Source of the DNA: an uncultured Treponema sp.
GTDB lineage: Bacteria > Spirochaetota > Spirochaetia > Treponematales > Treponemataceae
Length of the DNA: 26,129 bases
Reading direction: 5' to 3'
NCBI GenBank assembly: GCA_937877515.1
Contig: CALFIX010000007.1
Span: 1 to 26,129, forward strand
Numbering within the stretch: the stretch's first letter is position 1; each line of letters starts with the position of its first letter. The position numbers and the translations under genes are program-made. A model generated the notes under the pieces. That model was not told the origin of the DNA. It saw only the letters and a list, made by a program, of their open reading frames with translations, and made no database searches. Shown here one piece after another: positions 1-7,812 of the stretch.

Positions 1-34
1 GTTATTGTAAAGTGTAAAAGTATTTTTTTTGCTT

Positions 35-850
35 TCATTTTTCCTCTCCGTAGAAAGTTAAAGTATAATCTATTTTGCTTTCTTCAAAGCCCTCTGGCTT
101 TACAATGTAAAAGCCTCCGCCAGCTTTGCTGTTCTTAATTTGAATGTTGTCATAATTAACAAAGCCTGTGTACATTCCAGATATGACAACTTTTCCGTTC
201 ATTGTGCCGTTACCCTGCATGTTTGCTTTTGTGTTCATGCTGCCATGAAGAATAAATATACCGTCATCTGAATATGATTTATAAGGCATGCTTACAACAC
301 CGCTTAGCGACTGAAGCTTTACAGAAGTCTTATAGCCTAAAGTTCCGCTTATCATTCCGATTATTTCTTCTTTACCAAGCTTGTCAAAATTGCTTTCTTT
401 ATTTATTAAATTTAAGCGCGAGTGAGAAAGTTTTACGGCTTTGTCATATTCTACAAAAAACAGGGCAGGGCTTAAGCAGGGCCAGCCTTCCTGAACGGAT
501 GAGCTTTCTAAGAGGTTCCCGTTTGTAGAGTAAAGCTCTGCCTTAAAATAATATTTCTGACGTGGAACAAATTCATTTTCATCTTCTGAACCGTAAAAAA
601 AATCTAGATTTGTTTCATCAGATTGTTTTATCAGTGTAAATTTTTCGTCCCTTTCTGGTGCGCAGTAAATTTTTAATGTGCCATTGGCGGCATCTGTTTT
701 TACAGAAATCTTTATGGGCATGAAGTAAAGCTCATCATTAAACCTGTCGTATTCCGGAAAGTATTCTGCCTGACTTGCATTTAAAAATATTTCTGCATAA
801 GTAAGGGAGGTAATGAATAATAATATAAAACCTAATGTTAGCTTTTTCAT
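35..850 (-). CDS. Secreted protein with C-terminal domain shared with upstream lipoprotein
   Basis: Function is unknown. The 271-residue product starts with a signal peptide (K-K, then a hydrophobic run ending LTYA at about residue 19) with no lipobox cysteine, so it is probably periplasmic or surface-exposed. Residues 122-271 align with the last 160 residues of the neighbouring 757-residue lipoprotein. Shared landmarks are GW..L near the domain start, F.EY, SGTL, NT.ANM..NG.M.G, GMY.G...YDN..IK and AGGG.Y.V. The first 120 residues look beta-rich but match nothing I can name. The start codon overlaps the stop of the upstream gene in ATGA, and an AGGTGA ribosome site lies five bases upstream, so translation is probably coupled. 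It is the last gene of a three-gene operon within the window. Confidence 0.85.
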   Translation of the reverse strand: MKKLTLGFILLFITSLTYAEIFLNASQAEYFPEYDRFNDELYFMPIKISVKTDAANGTLKIYCAPERDEKFTLIKQSDETNLDFFYGSEDENEFVPRQKYYFKAELYSTNGNLLESSSVQEGWPCLSPALFFVEYDKAVKLSHSRLNLINKESNFDKLGKEEIIGMISGTLGYKTSVKLQSLSGVVSMPYKSYSDDGIFILHGSMNTKANMQGNGTMNGKVVISGMYTGFVNYDNIQIKNSKAGGGFYIVKPEGFEESKIDYTLTFYGEEK

Positions 851-3120
851 TCTTCACCTACCGTCCAGTCAACTTCGCCTTCTTTCAAGACGACGTTGCC
901 GTCTTTGTCTTTTGTGCATACAGTATAGCTTCCACCACCTGCAGCTCCTGACTTAATGACAAGATTGTCGTAAACTGCATATCCCGGGTACATTCCGTCT
1001 GTTGAAGCAGTGTTTGTTCCATCCATGTTTCCGTTTGCACTCATGTTTGCAGAAGTATTTGTGTTCCCATTTAAGAGAAAGTAGACTCCTAAAGAAGAAT
1101 CATCCCCAACGTAGTAATCTGCATAATTTGTATAGAGCATTGTAATGTATGCTCCAATCCCACTCATTGCAGCATTGTAGTAAAGGGTTCCGCTTATGTC
1201 TCCGCTTGCGGTTTCTGTTCCCAAGGCACTTGTTCCGTCTTTGTACATTAAAGTCATCTTTGTCTGACTTTGCTTAATTGTATTGTTGTATTCCCTAAAC
1301 CACTGGTCCCGCGTTAATGCACCCCAGCCCCGGCAGGAATTACTTGTGTCTGTAGAAGGATCATTACTTTTTGAGCCCTGTCCTAAACTGTTTACAGATA
1401 CCACTTTGTAGTAGTAATAGGTACCGGCTTTTGCACTCGTATTTTCGTCAATATAATAAAGCTCTGTGGTTGGAGCTGAATTTAATTTTCTAAAACTTGA
1501 AGTGCGGCTTGTAGAACGATAAACATAATAACCGTAAGGCTCGTCGTCAGAAGGTTTTGACCATGTTATTTTTACGGGGAATACACCTAAAGAGTTTGTG
1601 TTTTCATTTTCGTCCATGTAACCGTCAACGTAAGCTGTTTTACTTGCCGTTACAGATGTTGGAGCAGAAGGTAAGGGGGCTGCAGCACTACTTAAAGAGC
1701 TTTCTAAGCCGCTTGAGTTTACGGTAGAAATTTTATAAAAACTCTTTTTGGTAACTTCATACACAAGGTAGCCGCTTGAGTTTTCTGTTCCTGTTACACC
1801 GTACAAAAGAGGCTCGTAGTCTGAAGAGGCACTGTCTGAGTAGTAAATATTGTATGTGTAGGAAATGCCAAGTTCTGCTCCTAATGCCGGATACCATGTT
1901 AAGTTTATTGTGCTGTCTGTATCGCCGTCTTCTGCACTTAAAGAATCTGTCGGACTTAAAATAAAGCCAATTGCCGGAGAGTCAGAGTCTGATCCACTGT
2001 CTGAAAATGCACCTTTTAAGACAGATGTTGAGTCAGAGTCATCTGTAGAAACTGATTGAACGTAGTAATAGTAGTAGACTCCGGTTTTTAGGGAAGATGA
2101 ATCTGTATAGCTTGTAGAGCTAAGTCCTGTTTTAAGACATGTGTAAGTGCTGTCGCTGGAGCTTGTGCGGTAAACAGAGTAGGTTAGAGTATATCCGTCT
2201 GCAACAGAAACATCGTCCCAGCTTACGGTAAGGCTTTCTTTACTTGTTCCAAGTCCGTCTACAACTTTTACATTGTCTGGGGCAGAAGGAGCTCCGTCTA
2301 GCAATGTGTAGCCCATTGCAATTGCTGAATATGTGCTTGATTCTCCTGTAGATGTTATGGCACAAACTTTGTAATAAAATTCCGTTCCCTGTTCTGAGGT
2401 TAAAATGGAATTTGAATAGCTTGTTTCATTACCGCGTACGCTGTCTATATATTCCATTCCGTTGCCGTTTTCTTTTTCGCCACGGTAGATGTAATAATAG
2501 CTTGCCCCGTCTACTTCTGACCAGCTTATCTGTATTTCTGATGTAGATTTTCCTTTCCAGGCTTCGACGTTGGAAGGAGGAGGTAAAAGCCAGCCTGTGC
2601 CGTCTGTTAAGTCTTCTGTAGGGTCTGTGTAGTCACTTGATTCAAGCCCCTTTCCAACATTTTCTGCACAGATGCGGTAGTAGTAAATGTATGTGTATTC
2701 GCTATCTGAATATGAAGGAGAAGAAAGAATTGTATCTCTGTAAACGGTGTCGTATACGTATTCTTTTATAACGGAGTAATCTCCTTCGTCGGGTACTGTA
2801 TAGGTTCCGTCTGAATTTGGAACGCTTACGGCACGCTCTACACGATAACTTTTTGCATAGTCTACAGATGACCAGGTAATTGCTATTTTGTCTTTATAAA
2901 GTCCCTGACTTACTATTACTTGTTCTGGAGTAGAAAGTTTTGTAACTTCTTTATCTTCTGCCATAAGTGTAGAAAGCGTTACACTTTCTGTGTCGTCATT
3001 ATAGGTAACTTTGTCTTCAAACCAGGCATAGCAGGATGAGAGTATTGCTGTTACTGAAAAAATTATTGCAGGCGGCAAGATGCGTGCTTTTGAGGCACAT
3101 AATTTGTTTAAAGTTTTCAT
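847..3120 (-). CDS. Fibronectin type III repeat lipoprotein, 757 aa
   Basis: This is a predicted surface or periplasmic lipoprotein. A signal peptide ends in the lipobox LSSC with Cys30 as the acylation site. About five fibronectin type III-like repeats follow (roughly residues 62-170, 180-275, 278-370, 380-480, 488-590). Each has the pattern proline-rich entry, I.ISW..V.GA..Y.IYR and a Y.Y.V....  exit strand. Such repeats usually serve as spacers or binding modules; no catalytic domain is visible. Residues 598-757 are a different domain shared with the downstream 271-residue protein. A strong AGGAGGT ribosome site (3131-3137) overlaps the stop codon of the upstream gene, ten bases before the ATG. 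Composition is very rich in Ser, Thr, Tyr and Asp. The ligand is unknown. Confidence 0.9.
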   Translation of the reverse strand: MKTLNKLCASKARILPPAIIFSVTAILSSCYAWFEDKVTYNDDTESVTLSTLMAEDKEVTKLSTPEQVIVSQGLYKDKIAITWSSVDYAKSYRVERAVSVPNSDGTYTVPDEGDYSVIKEYVYDTVYRDTILSSPSYSDSEYTYIYYYRICAENVGKGLESSDYTDPTEDLTDGTGWLLPPPSNVEAWKGKSTSEIQISWSEVDGASYYYIYRGEKENGNGMEYIDSVRGNETSYSNSILTSEQGTEFYYKVCAITSTGESSTYSAIAMGYTLLDGAPSAPDNVKVVDGLGTSKESLTVSWDDVSVADGYTLTYSVYRTSSSDSTYTCLKTGLSSTSYTDSSSLKTGVYYYYYVQSVSTDDSDSTSVLKGAFSDSGSDSDSPAIGFILSPTDSLSAEDGDTDSTINLTWYPALGAELGISYTYNIYYSDSASSDYEPLLYGVTGTENSSGYLVYEVTKKSFYKISTVNSSGLESSLSSAAAPLPSAPTSVTASKTAYVDGYMDENENTNSLGVFPVKITWSKPSDDEPYGYYVYRSTSRTSSFRKLNSAPTTELYYIDENTSAKAGTYYYYKVVSVNSLGQGSKSNDPSTDTSNSCRGWGALTRDQWFREYNNTIKQSQTKMTLMYKDGTSALGTETASGDISGTLYYNAAMSGIGAYITMLYTNYADYYVGDDSSLGVYFLLNGNTNTSANMSANGNMDGTNTASTDGMYPGYAVYDNLVIKSGAAGGGSYTVCTKDKDGNVVLKEGEVDWTVGEE

Positions 3121-3135
3121 TTTTTTTTGTACCTC

Positions 3136-6100
3136 CTATTCCTTTGGCCACCAGCCGTAGTAGCTGTTTGTTATTACGTATTTTGTGTCGCTGTGAATCT
3201 GCATAGGGAACCAGTTTTTGCGGATTGTGTTGTCGTTTGTGTCGCAAAGAGTTGTTGTTGTGCTGTTTCGCGTAATCTTTAACGTTAAGTCGTCCTGGTT
3301 TTCAGAAATAAAACTGATTGTTGCACTGTAGTCTAACGGGTTGTCGTCGTCTGCCGTGGCAATGTCGATGTAGTCTGTATCTGCAAATCTGTAAAGATAA
3401 TAATCTGAAAGACCCTTTATTCTAAAGCATCCTGTAAATTTAGAACCTGCAGTTAACCCCACACACGTTGCAGAAACACCCCCTGGCGTTAACTGGCTTG
3501 GAGCATAGTTATTTGTAAGTGAATACCAGGCTTTGTATTTTCCGACATTCCAAGACTGTCCGTCAGTAAAACTCATTGTTCCGCCATTTGTGCTAGAAAG
3601 ACTTCCAGAATTAGAATACTTAAACTGGCTATCTACATTTGAGTAACTTGCAAGGCCTCCGTCGTGCAGGTAAAATCCGTACGCCAAAGCAAGAAGTGCA
3701 CAGCGGGCAAGTTCTGCATCACTTATTTGTCGATATGCATAAACAGAACCATCACTTCCTAAGGTTACACTAACAGAGCCTCGCTCTAATGTTAAAGAGT
3801 AGTAATGTTTTGCATCGCGTAATACCATTAAGGGACCTGTCGCATTTAAGAGCGAAGATGAATTTACAGTGTCAGCCGTTGGCACTGCTGTAGGACAGGC
3901 ATACAAAGTTACATATCCACTGTTCCATAAAGTTGTGTTGTCTACAGTTTCAGAACTTTCATAGTGTAAGTCGCTATCTAAGCTTGCAAGTTTAGTCCAG
4001 CCGCTATTTAAGTTATAGTTTCGGATTGAAATATATGCACTGTCAGGTCCAATAGAACGTTCATCATAGTCCCATTCATCCCAGTTTACCATTTCTGAAT
4101 AATATTTTTCATCGCTTGCATAAGTTCCGTCAGAGTTCTGTGTTCCGCCGTAAGAAGCTGAATAGCTTACTGCCAGGAGGTAGCCCTTGTTTAGTTTTTC
4201 TATTGTTCTGCCAGAGTAGTCATAATTTTCGCCGTCAGTTTCTAATGTGGAAAGTCCTGAATTACTTGTTGTGCCGTTTACAAAAGATTCCGGCAGCGTA
4301 AGGGTAGAAGAGGTTTTTGCATAGGCTATTGCGTATTCATAGGCATCCGTTGTGCTTAGCGGAGTAAAACTTAACGAAGTTGCACCGCTAGAAACGCTTG
4401 TGCTAAGTTTTGTCCAGCTGTTTGTGCTGCTCCCTGCTTCTCTGTAATAAAGAGACGGCGTACTGGTTGAGTAGTATGGAGTTTCCCATTCTATTGTTTG
4501 GGTCGTAGAACTTTCAGATTTGTACGCCCTTAAATTTAACCCATATCCGTAAGTTGCATTTTTTGTGTCGCTGATATTGGAATACTGCACTTTTGATGAA
4601 GAAGAAAGCTCTAAAAGTGAAGATGAGTCAAATACAAAATCAGAAGAAGAGCCTCCGTCTATTACAGGAAGAACTATGTAACCATAGGGTAAGCCCCAGC
4701 TTATCATGCTCTGGTTTAATTCGTAAGAACTTGTTGTGTCATCTTGTTCTGCATAAATATCTGTAAGTGTGAAAGTTGCTCCACTTAATGTTACGTATGC
4801 TCTTGAAGAATCTGATGCGTCTCCCCCAATAGTCAAAGTTTCTTCGTCTGCGTCATAATAATAGGTGTCAGTCTGTTCTGCTAGACTTGAAGCTTCTCCG
4901 TCTGTATAGCGTACGCGATAAATTATATAGCTGGAAGCACCACTTACTTCGCTCCATGAAATTTTTATGTTTTCAGACATTGTGCTTCCTTTACTTGTAG
5001 AAAGAAGGGCAGGTCCTACAGTGCATACGCTTTGCTTACCGCAAGTGGTTTCGCCCTCCTGAACGCTGGAAGCTGCCGTTATTTTTAGCGTAATTGGTTT
5101 ACCGCTTATTGTTGCGTCATTGTAACCAGTCGGTTTTGTTATGGTGCACCTGTAGCCTGTTATAGCTGTTTCATCCGTGTTGTAAACGGCAGTAATTTCT
5201 GTGTAACCTTCACTGTCTGAATCGCTGGTTTGTATAAGCTCTGTTTCAGTGTCATCGTCGTAAACTGCACTTACAGTGTAGTCGCTTACAGAAGTTTTTG
5301 CCCTCTGTACTGCGTCCCAGGTTACAGTGATTGAGTCATAGTCATAGGTTTTAAAGCTTACGTCTGGAGTTCCAAGCGTACAGGAAACGCTTTCGTATGT
5401 AGAACTTGTTTTTAATCCATTGTCTGCTATGAGTGTGTAAAGCCTGCAGTCTCCTGATGAGGCACTGTGCGAGTAAGATGCTTTTCCGTCAGAAATTGTT
5501 AAGTCGCTTTTTTCTAGTGAAAGAGTTTCTTCAGTTTCGTCTGTGCAGGTGTCTTCGTCATCATAATTTTTCCAGCTTAGAGTGTATGAACAGTTTTCAT
5601 CATAATCCCAGCTTAGAATAAACTTAGTGGAGTAACCGTCCTGTACGCTGAAGTTTGAAATTTCCGGCATTAAAGACGGGTTGTTTGTTATGGTTATAGA
5701 ATTTGGGGAAGCCAGATAAGTGTAGTATTCATCTTCGGAAGAAGGAAGTTCCGTTGCACTTTGAGAGAGTATATAAAGCTTATATTTGTAGTATCCCTGA
5801 GTTTCGCTTATGTTATTGTCACTGAGCATTGTGCTTGTAAAAGTATAGGCGTATGAATTAACAGCGTCTAAAGATTCAAAAGATTTTAAAAGAACCTCGC
5901 TGTCAGAAACGGCATTTTCTTCAAAGCCTGTTTTTATGTATGAAAGCATATATTTATATGAAACATCATAATCTTCAAAATCAAGCGTATAAGATACCTT
6001 TATGCTTGTATATGCTTTTTCATCTTCTGAAAGTGTGTAATCGCCAACAGTTTTAAAACTTGCCGTAGAAATAAGCCATCCGTCTGCTTCTGAATAGCTT

Positions 6101-7272
6101 TCATCAGAGCTTACCGTTGAAGAAGAGTCGTCTGTGTAACTTTGTACGCGGTAAGTGTATTGTTTTCCGCGAACGGCAGATGTGTCGCTCCAGGTAACTG
6201 TGCTTCCCGGAATGTATGCGGTGTATGTGTCGCTAGTGCTTTCCGGGCTTGTACATGGCGTTACAGTTAAATTTTCTGAACTTGTTGTAGAGTCTTTACA
6301 GCTAAAATACATCTTTGTGTCTGTCGTTGTATCTGTGTCTTCTGTAACAGTTCCAAGGTATGTAACTAAAGTTACGTAGGTATCATCATCGGAGCCTAAA
6401 AGTTTACGCTGAATTGTAAAATAAAGCGGGTGGCTTACATAGGTAGAAGATCTTTCAGCGTAATCTACAAAGTCGGGGAGGGTAAAGCTAACTTCAACTC
6501 CGCTAGAGCTTGTTCCTTGAGCCAAGCTTAAATCTTCCGGAGCATCAGGAATTAAGCGGTGTGCCGTTTCTTCGTCCAGCATGCTGGATTTTTCTACGTT
6601 ACTCTGGTTTAAAGTTGTAAATGCTTCTACCTGATAATAATAATTTGTGTTTGGACTAAGGCCTGTAAATGTTACAGAGTTTGTACTTCCCGAGGCATTT
6701 AGCGTTGAAACGACAGTACTTTTGTCTTCTGCATAACAGTTTATTTCGTACTGCACGCTAGAAAGATATGTACTTGAAGAGCAGTTTGACATCCACCAGT
6801 TTACTGTGCTGGTCTTTCCGTCTGAGCCACTTGAAATTGAAGTTATTACGGGAGCTGCAAGCGTTGAGCCGGAAACAATTATGCTTCTAGATGATTCTGT
6901 TGAACTTTTGTTTACTGTTGTAATTGCGTAATAAGCTGTTACTCCTGCTTCTTCCGTTATGCTGATCGAATTTACTGCACCTTTTGTTTCTGCAACCTGC
7001 GTAAATGTGTCAAACGGGGTTTCTGCCTGATAGATGTAATACTGAACGGCATCGTCCGCACTGTCCCAGGTTAATGTTACATTTCTGTAGCCACCTTGAG
7101 TTGCGCTTATGTTGCCTGGAGACTCAAGGACGCTTGTAGAATTTGAATTGGAGCCTGCTATCTGTGATATTGAAGGCTCAGAAATTAAATCCCATGAGCA
7201 GGAACTTATTATTAAAACAAAAAATAATGCATTTAAAATATAAATTGATTTTTTTAACATTTTTTTATCCAC
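3136..7272 (-). CDS. Large fibronectin type III repeat lipoprotein, 1378 aa
   Basis: This is a predicted exported lipoprotein with lipobox ISSC (Cys25 counting from the GTG at 7272). At least six fibronectin type III-like repeats can be seen by their W and YxIY/YxV strands, for example around residues 50-140, 140-235 and 240-400, and again in the middle third. The last 300 or so residues break the pattern and form a distinct, Tyr- and Trp-rich region ending in YYGWWPKE. I do not recognise it, and it does not resemble the C-terminal domain of the two downstream proteins. An ATG at 7260 (codon 5) preceded by GAGTGGA is an equally good start. It is the first gene of the operon, 15 bases before the 757-residue lipoprotein gene. 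Adhesion or glycan binding is a guess from architecture only. Confidence 0.88.
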   Translation of the reverse strand: MDKKMLKKSIYILNALFFVLIISSCSWDLISEPSISQIAGSNSNSTSVLESPGNISATQGGYRNVTLTWDSADDAVQYYIYQAETPFDTFTQVAETKGAVNSISITEEAGVTAYYAITTVNKSSTESSRSIIVSGSTLAAPVITSISSGSDGKTSTVNWWMSNCSSSTYLSSVQYEINCYAEDKSTVVSTLNASGSTNSVTFTGLSPNTNYYYQVEAFTTLNQSNVEKSSMLDEETAHRLIPDAPEDLSLAQGTSSSGVEVSFTLPDFVDYAERSSTYVSHPLYFTIQRKLLGSDDDTYVTLVTYLGTVTEDTDTTTDTKMYFSCKDSTTSSENLTVTPCTSPESTSDTYTAYIPGSTVTWSDTSAVRGKQYTYRVQSYTDDSSSTVSSDESYSEADGWLISTASFKTVGDYTLSEDEKAYTSIKVSYTLDFEDYDVSYKYMLSYIKTGFEENAVSDSEVLLKSFESLDAVNSYAYTFTSTMLSDNNISETQGYYKYKLYILSQSATELPSSEDEYYTYLASPNSITITNNPSLMPEISNFSVQDGYSTKFILSWDYDENCSYTLSWKNYDDEDTCTDETEETLSLEKSDLTISDGKASYSHSASSGDCRLYTLIADNGLKTSSTYESVSCTLGTPDVSFKTYDYDSITVTWDAVQRAKTSVSDYTVSAVYDDDTETELIQTSDSDSEGYTEITAVYNTDETAITGYRCTITKPTGYNDATISGKPITLKITAASSVQEGETTCGKQSVCTVGPALLSTSKGSTMSENIKISWSEVSGASSYIIYRVRYTDGEASSLAEQTDTYYYDADEETLTIGGDASDSSRAYVTLSGATFTLTDIYAEQDDTTSSYELNQSMISWGLPYGYIVLPVIDGGSSSDFVFDSSSLLELSSSSKVQYSNISDTKNATYGYGLNLRAYKSESSTTQTIEWETPYYSTSTPSLYYREAGSSTNSWTKLSTSVSSGATSLSFTPLSTTDAYEYAIAYAKTSSTLTLPESFVNGTTSNSGLSTLETDGENYDYSGRTIEKLNKGYLLAVSYSASYGGTQNSDGTYASDEKYYSEMVNWDEWDYDERSIGPDSAYISIRNYNLNSGWTKLASLDSDLHYESSETVDNTTLWNSGYVTLYACPTAVPTADTVNSSSLLNATGPLMVLRDAKHYYSLTLERGSVSVTLGSDGSVYAYRQISDAELARCALLALAYGFYLHDGGLASYSNVDSQFKYSNSGSLSSTNGGTMSFTDGQSWNVGKYKAWYSLTNNYAPSQLTPGGVSATCVGLTAGSKFTGCFRIKGLSDYYLYRFADTDYIDIATADDDNPLDYSATISFISENQDDLTLKITRNSTTTTLCDTNDNTIRKNWFPMQIHSDTKYVITNSYYGWWPKE

Positions 7273-7296
7273 TCGCCATTACTCTCTGACACAGTA

Positions 7297-7325
7297 AATT
7301 TAATAAAGTTTCATTTTTGTATCAA
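7297..7325 (-). promoter_or_regulatory. Candidate promoter for the Fn3 lipoprotein operon
   Basis: On the minus strand TTGATA (7320-7325) is followed after exactly 17 bases by TAAATT (7297-7302), about 25 bases before the first start codon of the lipoprotein operon. A perfect TATAAT lies a little further upstream (about 7332-7337) but has no good -35 partner, so two overlapping starts are possible. Confidence 0.5.
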
Positions 7326-7420
7326 CTAAATGATTATATTACGAAAACTTGAAATTTAGCTTAAGAAGATTTAGTTTGAGCCAACGGCGAAAGAAGCGTC
7401 TGAATAGCAGTGAAATATTT

Positions 7421-7458
7421 AAAATAAAAAAGACTCTCTGTTTTTCCAGAAAGTCTTT
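7421..7458 (-). terminator. Intrinsic terminator after tRNA-Gly
   Basis: A 12-bp stem (7447-7458 with 7429-7440, one G-U pair) closes a six-base loop and is followed on the minus strand by TTTATTTT. It begins six bases past the 3' end of the tRNA, which makes the tRNA a single-gene transcription unit. Confidence 0.85.
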
Positions 7459-7463
7459 ACTTA

Positions 7464-7536
7464 AGCGGCAGAAGGGAGTCGAACCCTCGTCTCCAGCTTG
7501 GAAGGCTGGGGTAATGAGCCGTTATACGACTGCCGC
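7464..7536 (-). tRNA. tRNA-Gly (anticodon UCC)
   Basis: This 73-nt cloverleaf has acceptor strands GCGGCAG and CTGCCGC. The anticodon stem is CCAGC/GCTGG around the loop CTTCCAA, giving anticodon UCC. The T arm contains GGTTCGACTCC. The discriminator base is U and no CCA is encoded, so the end must be added by CCA-adding enzyme. It has its own promoter and terminator. Confidence 0.97.
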
Positions 7537-7549
7537 AAGTGATGATGTG

Positions 7550-7578
7550 AATATACTGCTATGAAAAAAAAATGTCAA
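7550..7578 (-). promoter_or_regulatory. Promoter of tRNA-Gly
   Basis: On the minus strand a consensus TTGACA (7573-7578), a 17-base spacer and TATATT (7550-7555) end 13 bases before the mature tRNA. This is the expected spacing for a short 5' leader removed by RNase P. Confidence 0.8.
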
Positions 7579-7611
7579 TAGCTTTTAAATATTTTTTTGT
7601 TACGTTTCAAT

Positions 7612-7683
7612 AAGCCTACGCCAAATTGTAGCCGGTGCGGAGCACGCACGAAGTGCCAAAGCGGCGAAAAGTTGGGCGGCTTG
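7612..7683. repeat. GC-rich structured element, possibly an interspersed repeat
   Basis: A GC-rich island sits in an otherwise AT-rich spacer. AAGCC (7612-7616) can pair with GGCTT near 7678-7682, and the nearby CCAA can pair with TTGG. Inside lie two abutting hairpins, GTGC-GGA-GCAC (7635-7645) and GCAC-GAA-GTGC (7646-7656). A run of nine T follows from 7691. It has no ORF and no clear link to either flanking gene. It may be a dispersed repeat, a small RNA or a terminator-like structure; the sequence here cannot decide. Confidence 0.4.
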
Positions 7684-7747
7684 TGACATGTTTTTTTTTA
7701 ATGAATTAATTTTCTCTGCCTTGTCTTTATAAGTGCCGTCCAAAATA

Positions 7748-7776
7748 CTGACAAAACTATACCTTAATGTTATACT
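7748..7776 (+). promoter_or_regulatory. Promoter of the NCS2 permease
   Basis: CTGACA (7748-7753), a 17-base spacer and TATACT (7771-7776) predict a start near 7783 and a leader of about 30 bases. That leader is too short for a purine riboswitch downstream of this start. Confidence 0.75.
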
Positions 7777-7812
7777 CAAAGCCGAAAATTTTTTGAATCG
7801 TTGGAGGATTCT

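Noticed and set aside
1776..6379. Open frames of 60-75 codons on the plus strand opposite the fibronectin-repeat genes
   Set aside because: They lie antisense to clear repeat proteins, have no ribosome sites or family features, and arise from biased Ser/Thr codons.
7269..7281. Thirteen-base match between the Fn3 operon leader (minus strand) and 20481-20493 (plus strand)
   Set aside because: Matches of this length are expected by chance many times in a window of this size.
7537..7812. Purine riboswitch ahead of the NCS2 permease
   Set aside because: The likely promoter leaves a leader of about 30 bases, and I see no purine-aptamer core in the spacer.
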